Below, piece after piece: positions 18,876-28,882 of a stretch of DNA of 64,000 nucleotides. The first letter of the stretch is position 1. Every line of letters begins with the position of its first letter. Origin of the DNA: Rahnella bruchi (GTDB lineage Bacteria > Pseudomonadota > Gammaproteobacteria > Enterobacterales > Enterobacteriaceae); assembly GCF_003614975.1 (NCBI RefSeq), contig NZ_QZWI01000012.1, positions 100,921 to 164,920 on the forward strand, written 5' to 3'. Under the pieces are notes generated by a model, which was given only the letters and a program-made list of their open reading frames with translations, was not told the DNA's origin and made no database searches. The translations under genes and the position numbers were made by a program.

Positions 18876-18909
18876 TCAGCCCTCTCCCCTTCGCAGGTGA
18901 GAGGGCTGA
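18876..18909. repeat. Palindromic repeat copy, probable argG terminator
   Basis: Arms TCAGCCCTCTC and GAGAGGGCTGA flank CCCTTCGCAGGT and are followed by TTTGTATTG and a T run. The CCCCTTCGCAGG core is shared with the repeats at 1777-1905. Confidence 0.65.
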
Positions 18910-19036
18910 TTTGTATTGATTTTTTGCTCTGAGACCAAGTTTCAGACATGCAAAAATACCGTACAGGGAAATACGGATCAGCAGGCATCGGGAATGATTT
19001 TTGTAGGATGTTGAATAAGTGCAGAGAAGAAAGTTT

Positions 19037-19110
19037 TGGAGCGGGTGAAGGGAATCGAACCCTCGTATGCAGCTTGGGAAGCTGCCGTTCTACCATTGAA
19101 CTACACCCGC
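19037..19110 (-). tRNA. glyU: tRNA-Gly (anticodon CCC)
   Basis: Read on the minus strand, 74 bases including an encoded CCA end: acceptor GCGGGTG pairing with CACCCGC, D-arm with AATGGTAGAAC, anticodon stem GCAGC/GCTGC with loop TTCCCAA (anticodon CCC), and T-arm GAGGG-TTCGATT-CCCTT. This is the glyU type, which reads GGG codons; in E. coli glyU lies in the same general lysS/recJ part of the chromosome. Confidence 0.96.
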
Positions 19111-19218
19111 ATCGGTGTGCGACTGGCATTATAACCGGTTACGACAACGTAGCAAGGCGTGATTGCGGATAAGCGCTGGAGTTTTAAGCAGTTAGCGTGC
19201 GGCGTGATCTGCGGCATG

Positions 19219-19244
19219 AAAAAGGGCGCCGGAGCGCCCTTTTG
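19219..19244 (-). terminator. Terminator of the prfB-lysS operon
   Basis: On the minus strand AAAAGGGCGC-TCCG-GCGCCCTTTTT lies 17 bases after the lysS stop codon: a 10-base stem with a T tract. Confidence 0.85.
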
Positions 19245-19260
19245 TTGTTTCTGAAGAAAC

Positions 19261-20790
19261 TTATTTTTGTGTCTGCGGACGCATCGCCGGGAACAAGATA
19301 ACGTCGCGGATGGTGTGGCTGTTGGTGAACAGCATAACCATACGGTCGATACCAATGCCCAGGCCAGCAGTCGGTGGCAGGCCGTGTTCCAGCGCTGTCA
19401 CGTAGTCTTCATCGAAGAACATCGCTTCGTCGTCGCCTGCATCTTTCGCAGAAACCTGGTCAGCAAAGCGCTGCGCCTGGTCCTGCGCATCATTGAGCTC
19501 AGAGAAACCGTTACCGATTTCACGACCACCGATGAAGAATTCAAAACGGTCAGTGATTTCAGGATTGTCGTCATTACGGCGCGCCAGCGGAGAAACTTCA
19601 GCCGGGTACTCAGTAATGAAGGTCGGCTGGATCAGCTGCGCTTCAGCGGTTTCTTCGAAGATCTCGGTAACGATACGGCCCAGACCCCAGCTCTTCTCGA
19701 TTTTGATACCGATAGATTCTGCGATAGCGGTCGCTTTAGCCAGATCGTCGAGATCTGCAACGTTAGTTTCCGGACGGTATTTGCAGATCGCTTCACGCAT
19801 GGTCAGCTTGGCGAAAGGCTTACCGAAATCGAAAGTCTGGTCGCCGTACTGCACAACGCTGCTGCCCAGAACGGATTCGGTCAGAGTGCGGAACAGAGTT
19901 TCGGTCAGAACGATCAGATCTTTGTAATCCGCGTACGCCATGTAGAGTTCCATCATGGTGAACTCTGGATTATGACGCGGAGAAACGCCTTCGTTACGGA
20001 AGTTACGGTTGATTTCGAATACGCGGTCAAAACCACCCACAACCAGACGTTTCAGATACAGTTCTGGCGCAATACGCAGGTACATATCGATGTCGAGCGC
20101 ATTGTGGTGAGTGATGAACGGACGCGCCGCTGCACCGCCAGGGATCACCTGCATCATCGGGGTTTCGACTTCCATGAAGCCGTTTTCCACCATGAAGCTG
20201 CGGATACCAGACATGATCTGAGAACGGATCTTGAAGGTTTTACGGGAATCGTCGTTAGCGATCAGGTCGAGATAACGCTGACGGTAACGCGCTTCCTGAT
20301 CCTGCAAGCCGTGGAATTTATCCGGCAACGGACGCAGTGCTTTAGTCAGCAGACGCAGTTCAGAACAATGGATCGACAGTTCGCCGGTCTTAGTTTTGAA
20401 CAGCTTACCGGTTGCACCCAGGATATCGCCCAGATCCCATTTTTTGAATTGCTCGTTGTAGATGCCTTCTGCCAGGTCATCACGCGAAACGTAAAGCTGG
20501 ATACGACCGCCGACATCTTGCAGGGTCACGAAAGACGCCTTGCCCATGATACGGCGGGTCATCATACGGCCACCGACGGTGACTTCGATGTTTAATGCTT
20601 CCAGTTCTTCGTTGGTCTTTTCGCCATATTTCGCATGCAATTCATCAGAGATGCTGTCACGACGGAAATCGTTAGGGAAAGCGATACCGGATTCGCGCAG
20701 TAAAGCCAGCTTCTCACGACGAGATTTCAGCTCGTTGTTAAGATCTGGTACGGTTTCTGCACTTTGCGCTGCTGGTTGTTGCTCAGACAT
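19261..20790 (-). CDS. lysS: Lysyl-tRNA synthetase, class II
   Basis: Charges tRNA-Lys. 509 residues (E. coli 505). An N-terminal OB-fold anticodon-binding domain (about 60-180) is followed by the class II catalytic core: motif 1 in [21 protein letters not shown], motif 2 in [20 protein letters not shown], motif 3 in [15 protein letters not shown] near the end. The Gln/Ala-rich first 20 residues are variable in the family. Starts 9 bases after prfB ends, so co-transcribed with it. Confidence 0.98.
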   Translation of the reverse strand: MSEQQPAAQSAETVPDLNNELKSRREKLALLRESGIAFPNDFRRDSISDELHAKYGEKTNEELEALNIEVTVGGRMMTRRIMGKASFVTLQDVGGRIQLYVSRDDLAEGIYNEQFKKWDLGDILGATGKLFKTKTGELSIHCSELRLLTKALRPLPDKFHGLQDQEARYRQRYLDLIANDDSRKTFKIRSQIMSGIRSFMVENGFMEVETPMMQVIPGGAAARPFITHHNALDIDMYLRIAPELYLKRLVVGGFDRVFEINRNFRNEGVSPRHNPEFTMMELYMAYADYKDLIVLTETLFRTLTESVLGSSVVQYGDQTFDFGKPFAKLTMREAICKYRPETNVADLDDLAKATAIAESIGIKIEKSWGLGRIVTEIFEETAEAQLIQPTFITEYPAEVSPLARRNDDNPEITDRFEFFIGGREIGNGFSELNDAQDQAQRFADQVSAKDAGDDEAMFFDEDYVTALEHGLPPTAGLGIGIDRMVMLFTNSHTIRDVILFPAMRPQTQK

Positions 20791-20799
20791 TTTGGTTCC

Positions 20800-21898
20800 T
20801 CATAACCCGGCTTTCAAACTTGCCTCAATGAATTTATCCAGGTCGCCATCCAGTACGGCCTGCGTATTTCGCGTTTCAACGCCCGTGCGTAAGTCTTTGA
20901 TACGGGAATCGTCCAGCACGTAAGAACGAATCTGGCTGCCCCAGCCGATGTCAGACTTGTTGTCTTCCAGCTGCTGTTTGTCCGCATTTTTCTTTTGCAT
21001 CTCATACTCATAAAGCTTCGCACGCATCTGCTTCATGGCCTGATCTTTATTTTTATGCTGGGAGCGGTCGTTCTGACACTGAGTCACAATGTTGGTCGGA
21101 AGGTGGGTAATACGTACCGCAGATTCCGTTTTGTTGACGTGCTGGCCACCCGCACCGGACGCGCGGTATACGTCGATACGCAGGTCGGCAGGGTTAATTT
21201 CGATTTCGATATCGTCATCCACTTCCGGATAAACAAACGCGGAACTGAAAGACGTATGGCGACGACCACCGGAGTCGAACGGGCTTTTACGCACCAGGCG
21301 ATGAACGCCGGTTTCAGTACGCAGCCAGCCGAACGCATAATCGCCGATGATCTTGATGGTCGCAGATTTAAGTCCTGCTACTTCACCGTCAGATTCTTCG
21401 ATAACTTCTGTTTTGAAACCCTTGGCTTCTGCCCAGCGCAAATACATACGCAGCAGCATGCTCGCCCAGTCCTGCGCTTCCGTACCACCGGAACCGGCCT
21501 GGATATCGAGATAGCAGCTCGCGCTGTCGTATTCACCGGAGAACATGCGGCGGAATTCCAGCTGTTCCAGCTTGACGGTCAGTGCATCAAGTTCTGCAAC
21601 CGTTTCGTTGAAAGTATCTTCATCGTCGGCTTCAATAGCCAGTTCCAGCAGGCCGGTCACATCTTCCGCGCCCTGCAATAACTCATCGATGGTTTCAACA
21701 ATAGCTTCCAGCGAGGAACGTTCTTTGCCCAGCGCCTGTGCGCGTTCTGGCTCGTTCCACACGTCCGGCTGTTCCAGCTCGGCGTTTACTTCTTCGAGGC
21801 GTTCTTTCTTGGCATCATAGTCAAAGATACCCCCGAAGAACGACTGTCCGCTCGGACAGGTCCTGAATGCGGTTTTTAACCGGATTAATTTCAAACAT
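20800..21898 (-). CDS. prfB: Peptide chain release factor 2 (programmed +1 frameshift)
   Basis: Releases finished protein at UAA and UGA codons. Translation starts at the ATG at 21898 ([20 protein letters not shown]), meets an in-frame TGA after codon 25 (21821-21823) and shifts +1 there, resuming at GAC (21822) to give 365 residues, exactly as E. coli RF2. The stop-codon recognition tripeptide SPF (in [10 protein letters not shown]) and the catalytic GGQ (in [10 protein letters not shown]) are present. The residue before SGAGGQ is Ala, the form usual outside E. coli K-12, where Thr lowers activity. Upstream of lysS in one operon. Confidence 0.97.
21820..21838 (-). other. prfB programmed frameshift site
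   Basis: Minus-strand sequence CTT CGG GGG TAT CTT TGA C: slippery CTT codon (21824-21826), in-frame TGA, following C (which makes a weak stop context), and an internal Shine-Dalgarno-like GGGGG (21830-21834) at the standard 3-base spacing. E. coli has AGGGGG; here the first base is C, so the internal element is slightly weaker. Confidence 0.95.
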
Positions 21899-22028
21899 GA
21901 TTTTTCGCGTCTTACGTTAGATTCGGAGTTGGCCCAATGCCATTCGAACCGCAGATTCTAACGGAATTAGCGGTGTTTTTATAGCAAGGAGCCATTTTTT
22001 TGCAGGGTTTATTGCGGGCAAAAATCGC

Positions 22029-23762
22029 TTATTTCGGCCATAAATGCTCGATGATCAACTGAACGCTGCGATTTCCCCGAAATTCATTGATATCCAGCCG
22101 GTATGCCAGCTGTACTTCGCGGATACTGCTGTCCGGCCAGAACGTCGGATCAATGTTAAATGCGATACCGTCAAGCAGCGGACCGCCGCCGACAGGTTCT
22201 ATCATCAGCTTGAGATGACGCTCTTTGAGCAGTTTCTGTTGCAGGATGCGGAACGTACCGTCGAACGTCGGTTCCGGGAACGCCTGCCCCCAGGGGCCAC
22301 CGTCGCGCAACATTTCAGCCGTATCGATGGTCAGCTCACGGGCAGAAAGCTCGCCATCTGACCAGACCACACCTTCCAGATACGAAGGATCCAGCCATTC
22401 ACCTACCAGTTCGGCAAACTTGTCGCGAAACTCGTCGAACTTGCTTTCTTCCAGCGACAAACCGGCAGCCATTGCATGCCCGCCGAATTTCATCATCAGC
22501 CCAGGATTAAGCGTATCGAGGCGTTCCAGCGCATCACGCATATGCAAACCGGCTATCGAACGACCGGAGCCTTTCAGAATGCCAGCACCCGCGGGAGCAA
22601 ACGCAATCACTGGCCGGTTAAAGCGCTCTTTCAGACGTGATGCCAGAATACCGACCACGCCCTGATGCCATTCCGGATGGTACATCGCCAGACCGAAAGG
22701 CAGTGCATCAGTGCTGCGCTCGAGTTTGTCGCACAGCGCCAGCGCTTCAACCTGCATCCCCTGCTCTATCTCGCGGCGGGTCTGGTTCAGCGCATCCAGA
22801 TCACTGGCCAGTGCACGAGCCTGACCAATGTCTTCACTGAGTAACAGCGCCACGCCGACCGACATATCATCAAGACGACCGGCGGCGTTGAGCCGTGGCC
22901 CGAGCGCAAAACCTAAATCACTGGCGCACAATGTGCGGGCTTCGCGCCCCGCCACTTCCAGCAGCGCGCGGATCCCTGCCCGGCATTTACCGGCACGGAT
23001 ACGGTTCAGCCCCTGATACACCATGATGCGGTTGTTGGCATCGAGTGGAACGACATCCGCCACCGTACCCAGCGCGACCAGATCCAGATGTTCCGCCAGA
23101 TTAGGAATAGCCAGACCATTTTGCTCAAACCAGCCGCTGTCACGTAAAGCACTGCGCAGCGCCAGCATCAGATAGAACGCTACCCCGACGCCTGCCAGCG
23201 ATTTTGACGGGAACTCGCAGCCGACCAGGTTCGGGTTAATAATCGCTTCGGCATCGGGCAAGGTTTCGCCCGGCAAGTGGTGGTCGGTGACCAGTACCTT
23301 AATGCCTTTTTCGTGGGCCAGCGTGACGCCCGCGTGAGAGGAAATGCCGTTGTCGACGGTCAGAATCAGCTCCGCACCGCGCGACGCCGCCTGTTCAACC
23401 ACTTCTGGGCTGAGGCCGTAGCCGTCTTCAAAACGGTTTGGCACCAGATAGTCCAGATTCCCGCAGCCCATGCTGCGCAGCGAGAGCAAGGTGAGCGCGG
23501 TACTGGTTGCGCCATCGGCATCAAAATCGCCAACGATAATAATGCGCAGACGCTCAGCCAGTGCTTTTTGCAACAGCGCGACCGCAGCATCAATGCCGTC
23601 AAGTTGCTGATAAGGCAGCATTCCGCGCACACTGCGCTCAAGCTCCTGACTTTCTTTCACCCCGCGGGCGAGATACAAACGGCGCAACAAAGGGGAAAGA
23701 TCGGCGGGAAGTTCCACGCCAGTCGCTGCCTCACGGCGGCGAAGTTGAGTCTGCAAGGTCAC
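22029..23762 (-). CDS. recJ: Single-stranded-DNA-specific 5'-3' exonuclease RecJ
   Basis: Degrades single-stranded DNA 5' to 3' in RecF-pathway recombination, mismatch repair and base excision repair. 577 residues, as in E. coli. DHH phosphoesterase motifs are intact: I in VGDFDADGATS, II in TVDNGIS, III in VTDHHLPGE, IV in DLVALGTVADVVP, then the DHHA1 part with KGSGRSI and KFGGHAMAAG, and a C-terminal OB domain. The DHH core aspartates and histidines are all present. Ends 130 bases before prfB and starts 6 bases after dsbC: dsbC-recJ co-transcription is likely. Confidence 0.98.
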   Translation of the reverse strand: MTLQTQLRRREAATGVELPADLSPLLRRLYLARGVKESQELERSVRGMLPYQQLDGIDAAVALLQKALAERLRIIIVGDFDADGATSTALTLLSLRSMGCGNLDYLVPNRFEDGYGLSPEVVEQAASRGAELILTVDNGISSHAGVTLAHEKGIKVLVTDHHLPGETLPDAEAIINPNLVGCEFPSKSLAGVGVAFYLMLALRSALRDSGWFEQNGLAIPNLAEHLDLVALGTVADVVPLDANNRIMVYQGLNRIRAGKCRAGIRALLEVAGREARTLCASDLGFALGPRLNAAGRLDDMSVGVALLLSEDIGQARALASDLDALNQTRREIEQGMQVEALALCDKLERSTDALPFGLAMYHPEWHQGVVGILASRLKERFNRPVIAFAPAGAGILKGSGRSIAGLHMRDALERLDTLNPGLMMKFGGHAMAAGLSLEESKFDEFRDKFAELVGEWLDPSYLEGVVWSDGELSARELTIDTAEMLRDGGPWGQAFPEPTFDGTFRILQQKLLKERHLKLMIEPVGGGPLLDGIAFNIDPTFWPDSSIREVQLAYRLDINEFRGNRSVQLIIEHLWPK

Positions 23763-23768
23763 GAAAAA

Positions 23769-24485
23769 TCAACCACCCGTTTTATGTGAAGGATCCTGCT
23801 GATCGAGCATGGCAGCCATTTCTTTTGGCGGCTGATAGCCCGGGATCAAAGTACCGTCTTCCAGCACCACAGCCGGAGTGCCGGTAACGCCGAACTGAAC
23901 GCCCAGTTCAAAGTGTTTTGCAATGCTGGTGGCACAGGTCGCCGGTGTGATTGCATCGCCGCGCATCGCCGCATCAAAATTGGTTTTACGGTTGCCGGTA
24001 CACCAGATTGATTGCATATCTTTCTCAGTCTGGGAATTCAGCCCCTGACGCGGGAAGGCCAGATAGCGCACTGTGATTCCCAGATCGTTGTAGTCCTGCA
24101 TCTGCTGGTGCAATTTGTGGCAATAGCCGCAGGTGATGTCAGTGAACACCGTAATCACATGCTTTTCGTTTTTGGCTTTGTAGATAATCATTTCGTTTTG
24201 CAGCGCATCGAGCTTTTTCACCAGCGCTTTGTTGGTCACGTTGACCGGATGGCTGCCGCTGACGTCATACATCGGCCCCTGCAAAACATGCTTGCCATCT
24301 TCGGTGATATAAATCGTACCGCTGTCGGTGGAAACGGCGCTCAGCCCTTTCACCGGCGTAGACTGTACCTCGGCATTGTTCATACCCAGTTTGCCCAGCG
24401 TGGCTTTGATTGCTGCATCATCAGCATGGACCGCGGAACTCATACACGCAGTCAGGAATGTCAGCAGCAGTAAACCTTTTTTCAT
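23769..24485 (-). CDS. dsbC: Protein-disulfide isomerase DsbC (periplasmic)
   Basis: Reshuffles wrong disulfides in the periplasm, kept reduced by DsbD. From the ATG at 24485 (AAAGGA seven bases upstream) the 238 residues start with a Sec signal peptide cut after VHA (Ala21). The N-terminal dimerisation domain is about 22-80, then a linker helix and a thioredoxin fold with active site CGYC (119-122) and the cis-proline loop GVTGTPAVV. Two further cysteines (in IWCTG and ATCAT) match the structural disulfide of E. coli DsbC. Between xerD and recJ as in E. coli. Confidence 0.97.
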   Translation of the reverse strand: MKKGLLLLTFLTACMSSAVHADDAAIKATLGKLGMNNAEVQSTPVKGLSAVSTDSGTIYITEDGKHVLQGPMYDVSGSHPVNVTNKALVKKLDALQNEMIIYKAKNEKHVITVFTDITCGYCHKLHQQMQDYNDLGITVRYLAFPRQGLNSQTEKDMQSIWCTGNRKTNFDAAMRGDAITPATCATSIAKHFELGVQFGVTGTPAVVLEDGTLIPGYQPPKEMAAMLDQQDPSHKTGG

Positions 24486-24510
24486 CATGTCGTCCTTTCT
24501 CTCCGGCCTG

Positions 24511-25470
24511 TTACGCACGGGGATGATGTTGTTGATGTAGCTGTTTGAGTCGTTCAGTCGCTACATGGGTATAAATTTGAGTGGTTGATAAATCACTGTG
24601 ACCTAACAACATTTGCACCACGCGCAGATCCGCACCGTGGTTCAGTAAGTGGGTGGCGAAGGCGTGGCGCAGAACGTGGGGTGACAAACGTTCCGCATCA
24701 ATACCGGCAAGGATCGCATAGTGTTTGATACGATGCCAGAAGGTCTGACGCGTCATTTGCTGCGCGCGGTTACTCGGAAAGACGATATCCAGCGACTGTC
24801 CGTTGAGCAGCCACGGCCTGCCGTGCTCGAAATAATTCTCGATCCAGTACACCGCTTCCTCGCCCATCGGCACCAGACGTTCTTTGTTCCCTTTACCGAT
24901 AACGCGCACCACGCCCTGTCGCAGACTCAGGTCACTGAGCGTCAGCCCAACCAGCTCGGAAACACGCAAACCGGTGGCATACAGCAGTTCGAGCATCGCT
25001 TTATCGCGCAGTTCCAGGGGAACATCCACGCTTGGCGAAGCCAGCAGCGCATCGACCTGGGCTTCACTGAGATCTTTCGGCAGCCGCTGCGGTAATTTTG
25101 GCGAAGACAGTAATGCTGTCGGATCATCCTGACGCACTGATTCGCGGTTCATATACTGGAACAGACGGCGCATCGCACTGAGCAGACGCGCTGAGCTGGT
25201 GGCTTTATATCCACCCTCGATCCGCTCGGAGAGGAAAGATTGCAAATCCTCCGCGCTGACATGCAGTAAATCAGTCTTATTGTGATGCAGCCAGCCCAGC
25301 AGCGTTTTGAGGTCCTGCCGGTAGGACGAGAGCGTATTTTCAGCGAGATTTCGCTCAATCCACAGCATATCCAGAAACTGCTCTGTCAGACCCTGATCGG
25401 CCTGATTCACTGCCTGCAAAGCCTGCTCAGAGGTAACGTCCTGAGTGTTCACATTCTCTTGTTTTGGCAT
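24511..25470 (-). CDS. xerD: Site-specific tyrosine recombinase XerD
   Basis: With XerC resolves chromosome dimers at dif under FtsK control. From the ATG at 25470 (AGGAG six bases upstream) 319 residues, about 20 longer than E. coli XerD because of a polar N-terminal extension (about 1-28). SAM-like core-binding domain about 30-115. Catalytic residues are complete: Arg169 (GLRVSE), Lys193 (GKGNKER), His265 and Arg268 (HVLRHAF), His291 (LLGH), Tyr300 (TQIYTH). First gene of the xerD-dsbC-recJ string. Confidence 0.96.
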   Translation of the reverse strand: MPKQENVNTQDVTSEQALQAVNQADQGLTEQFLDMLWIERNLAENTLSSYRQDLKTLLGWLHHNKTDLLHVSAEDLQSFLSERIEGGYKATSSARLLSAMRRLFQYMNRESVRQDDPTALLSSPKLPQRLPKDLSEAQVDALLASPSVDVPLELRDKAMLELLYATGLRVSELVGLTLSDLSLRQGVVRVIGKGNKERLVPMGEEAVYWIENYFEHGRPWLLNGQSLDIVFPSNRAQQMTRQTFWHRIKHYAILAGIDAERLSPHVLRHAFATHLLNHGADLRVVQMLLGHSDLSTTQIYTHVATERLKQLHQQHHPRA

Positions 25471-25580
25471 TCCGACTCCTGTTTCCTGAGCACATACTGC
25501 GCCAGCCATTATGCCTTTCATGCATCCAAATCTGCTACACTGCCTGCCATTCGTATACTTATGACGTTATGGCAACAAGC

Positions 25581-26099
25581 ATGAAAATTGGACTTTTCTA
25601 CGGTTCCAGCACCTGCTACACCGAAATGGCTGCGGAGAAAATTCGCGACATTCTGGGCGAAGAACTGGTTGATTTGCACAACATTAAAGATGTTGATCCT
25701 GATGTGATGGAAGACTACAGCATCCTGATCCTCGGCATCCCGACATGGGATTTCGGTGAAATTCAGGAAGACTGGGAAGCCGTCTGGAATCAACTTCCTA
25801 AGCTTAAATTACGCGGCAAAATTGTTGCCATGTACGGTATGGGTGACCAGCTCGGCTACGGCGAGTGGTTCCTCGACGCGCTCGGTATGCTTTACCATCA
25901 GCTGGTGCCGCTGGGTGTTCGCTTTATCGGATTCTGGCCGACGGAAGGCTTTGAATTTACCAGCCCGAAACCGCTAAGCGCCGATGGCAAACATTTCGTC
26001 GGGCTGGCACTCGACGATGTGAATCAGTTTGATCTCACCGAAGAACGCCTGCAACAGTGGTGCGAGCAAATCCTGCTGGAAATGGACGCCCTGCTGTAA
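25581..26099 (+). CDS. fldB: Flavodoxin 2
   Basis: Small FMN electron carrier, induced in E. coli by SoxRS under oxidative stress. From ATG 25581 ([11 protein letters not shown]) 172 residues; an ATG at 25569 would add four. The FMN phosphate loop YGSSTCYTE (T/S-rich) is at 7-15, the [20 protein letters not shown] block holds the FMN-stacking Trp, and [18 protein letters not shown] the second FMN loop. Long-chain flavodoxin, with the FldB-type Cys after SST. Divergent from xerD, as in E. coli. Confidence 0.95.
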   Translation: MKIGLFYGSSTCYTEMAAEKIRDILGEELVDLHNIKDVDPDVMEDYSILILGIPTWDFGEIQEDWEAVWNQLPKLKLRGKIVAMYGMGDQLGYGEWFLDALGMLYHQLVPLGVRFIGFWPTEGFEFTSPKPLSADGKHFVGLALDDVNQFDLTEERLQQWCEQILLEMDALL

Positions 26100-26130
26100 C
26101 GCTTCGCTACCGATGTGTTAGCCGCAAATA

Positions 26131-26583
26131 TCAGCCCGGTTCTGCCGGGCTTTGCGGATGACTGTTCAGCAGTATCTGGCGCAAATGCCGCCACTCTTCC
26201 TGACTCATACTGTCCGAAGCCAGCCACAAACGCTGCCTTCTGCTGCGCATTGCCTGCGCCAGACCGCCTTTGAGTTTCTGTCGACGCAGTGAAAGCAATG
26301 CGCCGTGGCTTATCATCCACACTGGTTGTTTAATCTGCCATTCATGACCGCGCCATAAAAGACGGTGATCATCAGTCAGAACAATTTCACCGGTACGCGC
26401 CGTGATACGACGCTGACTGCGGATACATTCAAACAGCACCAGCAATAACAACGTCATCCAGACAGGCCAGTAACCCGCAGGCCAGGGTGCCAGCAAAATC
26501 AGCAGCATCACCGTACCGTAACATCCCAGTGAGAAAAGCTGACTGCGCCAGGACACCCTCAGGTCACATCGCCACAGGGCCAC
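26131..26583 (-). CDS. ygfX: YgfX (CptA) membrane protein
   Basis: Inner-membrane protein encoded with SdhE; in E. coli it was proposed as a toxin acting on cytoskeletal proteins (CptA), while in Serratia it is linked to SdhE-dependent respiration. 150 residues: [17 protein letters not shown] at the start, two adjoining membrane helices (about 17-50), then a soluble part with [19 protein letters not shown] and [22 protein letters not shown]. Overlaps sdhE by 20 bases. A hairpin AGCCCGG-TTCTG-CCGGGCT at 26133-26151 sits inside its last codons and may terminate fldB from the other side. Confidence 0.92.
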   Translation of the reverse strand: MALWRCDLRVSWRSQLFSLGCYGTVMLLILLAPWPAGYWPVWMTLLLLVLFECIRSQRRITARTGEIVLTDDHRLLWRGHEWQIKQPVWMISHGALLSLRRQKLKGGLAQAMRSRRQRLWLASDSMSQEEWRHLRQILLNSHPQSPAEPG

Positions 26584-26848
26584 GAGCTTTGTTTCGCGTC
26601 TGAATAAGCGCGACCATGCGTTGTAATTCGGTATCGTTCGGCTCGCCGTGATTCATCAGCCAGTTAAATAAATCAGGGTCATCACAGGTCAGCAGGCGGA
26701 CAAACACCTCTTTATCGGCCAAGCTTAGCGAATCATATTCATGCTCGAAAAACGGCATGATCGAAATATCCAGCTCGCGCATACCACGGCGGCAGGCCCA
26801 GTGAACTCGGGAACGGTTATTAATATCCAGTTGATTTTTGCTTTCCAT
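26564..26848 (-). CDS. sdhE: FAD assembly factor SdhE
   Basis: Promotes covalent FAD attachment to SdhA and FrdA. 94 residues; the core from [21 protein letters not shown] onward is nearly the same as E. coli SdhE, including the flavinylation motif RGMRE and the [13 protein letters not shown] [12 protein letters not shown]. The six residues before it (MESKNQ) are an extension relative to E. coli (88 residues); no ATG exists at the shorter position, so 26848 is the start. Cotranslated with ygfX; divergent from ygfZ. Confidence 0.96.
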   Translation of the reverse strand: MESKNQLDINNRSRVHWACRRGMRELDISIMPFFEHEYDSLSLADKEVFVRLLTCDDPDLFNWLMNHGEPNDTELQRMVALIQTRNKARGPVAM

Positions 26849-27108
26849 AACAAGGCTCTTTGTTGGGATACAGAACGTGAGTTTCTTTATGTCTGCGATG
26901 ATTCTAACAGCGGCGCGTCATGCGACGTAATTTTTCAGTGCCCTGTTTTGTCAATCTACGTGATGTGCCGTAAAACCAGCTGTAAACCTGTCAGGTGTTT
27001 TACATTCTCTGGAAGACATCCCGTAAAAGGCACCAATAACTGTTTTCAAAGCGGGTGGGCTCTTTTACCATGAGTCATCAGTCACATTTCATTGACCGGG
27101 ATTAGAAA

Positions 27109-28101
27109 ATGGCTAACGAATTTCCCTTTCCACCGCAAAAACCTTCAGCGTCCTCTCATCTGCCGTTGACGTTGATCTCTCTGGAAGACTGGGCGCTGGC
27201 GACCATGACCGGCGCGGACACCATGAAGTACCTGCAAGGTCAGGTCACTGTGGATGTTGATGCGCTGGCAGCCGACAGCCACGTTCTTTGCGCGCATTGT
27301 GACGCGAAAGGAAAAATGTGGAGCAACCTTCGTCTGTTCAAGCGCGGAGACGGCATGGCATTTATTGAGCGTCGTAATTTGCGCGACACTCAGTTAACCG
27401 AAATGAAGAAATATGCGGTGTTCTCCAAAGTGACGTTCACGGCTGATGACGACGTCGTCTTGCTTGGTGTGGCGGGCTTCCAGGCCAGCGCCGCCCTGAC
27501 GGGTCTCTTTTCGACATTACCAACGGCGGAGCAACAAGTCGTGCAACAGGATGAAACCACCCTGCTGCATTTCTCCCTGCCAGCAGAACGTTATCTGATT
27601 GTGACCAGTCCGGAAAAAGCCCGTCAGGTGGTCGAAGAATTAGGCGAGCAGGCGCAGCGCAATGACAGCCAGCAATGGCTGGCACTGGATATCGAAGCCG
27701 GTTTCCCGGTGATCGATACGCCAAACGCCGTGCAGTTTATTCCTCAGGCGACCAACATTCAGGCGCTCGACGGCATCAGTTTTACCAAGGGTTGCTACGC
27801 AGGGCAGGAAATGGTGGCGCGAGCAAAATACCGTGGTGCCAATAAACGTGCGCTTTACTGGTTGTCCGGCAAGGCGAGCAAAGTGCCCGCTCCGGCAGAC
27901 GATCTTGAATTGCAGCTCGGGGAAAACTGGCGTCGAACCGGTACCGTTCTGGCAGCCGTGCAGCTCAGCGACGGCACGGTTTGGGTTCAGGCTGTGCTGA
28001 ATAACGATCTGGATGCCGACGCGAATTTGCGCGTGCGTGACGACGCCACCAGCCAGCTGAGCATTCAGCCATTGCCGTATTCACTGGAAGAAACGAAGTA
28101 A
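27109..28101 (+). CDS. ygfZ: tRNA-modifying/iron-sulfur cluster repair protein YgfZ
   Basis: Folate-binding protein needed for the activity of several [4Fe-4S] enzymes such as MiaB. 330 residues (E. coli 326). The conserved motif K-G-C-Y-x-G-Q-E is present (KGCYAGQE, Cys229), within [20 protein letters not shown]. The fold is that of the glycine cleavage T-protein: [13 protein letters not shown] near the start and [20 protein letters not shown] before the motif. Divergent from sdhE-ygfX, as in E. coli, with 260 bases between containing no further gene. Confidence 0.97.
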   Translation: MANEFPFPPQKPSASSHLPLTLISLEDWALATMTGADTMKYLQGQVTVDVDALAADSHVLCAHCDAKGKMWSNLRLFKRGDGMAFIERRNLRDTQLTEMKKYAVFSKVTFTADDDVVLLGVAGFQASAALTGLFSTLPTAEQQVVQQDETTLLHFSLPAERYLIVTSPEKARQVVEELGEQAQRNDSQQWLALDIEAGFPVIDTPNAVQFIPQATNIQALDGISFTKGCYAGQEMVARAKYRGANKRALYWLSGKASKVPAPADDLELQLGENWRRTGTVLAAVQLSDGTVWVQAVLNNDLDADANLRVRDDATSQLSIQPLPYSLEETK

Positions 28102-28111
28102 CAGTAACTGA

Positions 28112-28143
28112 CATCACCGCCTTCAACCCGCAAGGCGGTGATG
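28112..28143. terminator. Bidirectional hairpin between ygfZ and the CYTH gene
   Basis: Perfect 12-base arms CATCACCGCCTT and AAGGCGGTGATG with loop CAACCCGC between converging genes. There is no strong T tract on either side. Confidence 0.6.
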
Positions 28144-28149
28144 ACTCAC

Positions 28150-28680
28150 TTAATCCTGATGGTGTTTGCCTTTAGCATTGAGCAAATCGACATAAGCCTG
28201 ATCGACCAGCTCCTGCCGCCCGATACCTAACTTCTCCAGTAAATCCTCAGCAATCGCAATGCCCTGCTCCGGCGTTTCATCCTCATCCAGCACTACTTCA
28301 AACTCAAGATAATCACCCAGATGTTTTACCCGGTCGAGATGCAAACGGGTCTGGCTGGTCATGAATAACGTCCGCTGCTTGATGACGCGACCCGCGGTGC
28401 CGTAAGCAAGCGTCAGCGTTTCACGCAGGCTGTCGGGATCCTGGGTTTCAGTCAGCTGGTAGAAACTGGTTTTCGGACCCGCCTTATCCGGGCGCTGATA
28501 GAAAATCAGCTCACCCAGAACGGGCGAAAAAGTGCGTAATTTAAGACGCCCGTGCGGGCAGATAAAAAAAGTATCGTCCTGCTCAATGATGTCCGGCAAT
28601 CCGTCGGCAAGCAGCGCCAGTTTTTCATGCATCGCTGAAAAATCATCAATCCTGGCTTTAATTTCAATGTTTCTGGCCAT
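28150..28680 (-). CDS. cyaB: CYTH-domain protein, class IV adenylate cyclase (CyaB) family
   Basis: CYTH proteins form a beta-tunnel that binds triphosphate substrates; some make cAMP, others hydrolyse triphosphate. 176 residues. The diagnostic ExExK start appears as N-I-E-I-K (residues 4-8), so the first Glu is Asn; later tunnel residues include GRLKLRTF, GELIFYQRPD, RTLFMTSQTRLHLDRV and LEFEVVLDEDE. The family has been annotated as CyaB since the Aeromonas enzyme, but cyclase activity of this particular subgroup cannot be told from sequence. Convergent with ygfZ. Confidence 0.82.
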   Translation of the reverse strand: MARNIEIKARIDDFSAMHEKLALLADGLPDIIEQDDTFFICPHGRLKLRTFSPVLGELIFYQRPDKAGPKTSFYQLTETQDPDSLRETLTLAYGTAGRVIKQRTLFMTSQTRLHLDRVKHLGDYLEFEVVLDEDETPEQGIAIAEDLLEKLGIGRQELVDQAYVDLLNAKGKHHQD

Positions 28681-28882
28681 CCGTCACTCCTTTAAAAGTT
28701 CATGCCCTTTCAGCCTGATTAAATCAATATCCCATGACCTTACAATGACATTCTGCGAGGCAGGCACAAATTCTTTGTCACTCCATCACGTATTTCCTGT
28801 CATTAGCAGATAAACTCCCCACATCGGGTGTTGCATGCACCTTTCACATCACGCCAGAAAAGGCCGGAGGCCAGAGTCCAGA

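Noticed and set aside
19267..20595. Long open frame (about 440 codons) on the plus strand opposite lysS
   Set aside because: It is fully antisense to a strongly conserved gene, its translation is composition-biased and matches no family I know; lysS explains the region.
23769..25470. xerD considered as an integrase of a mobile element
   Set aside because: Sequence and neighbours (dsbC, recJ, fldB) are those of housekeeping XerD; the short N-terminal extension is the only difference.
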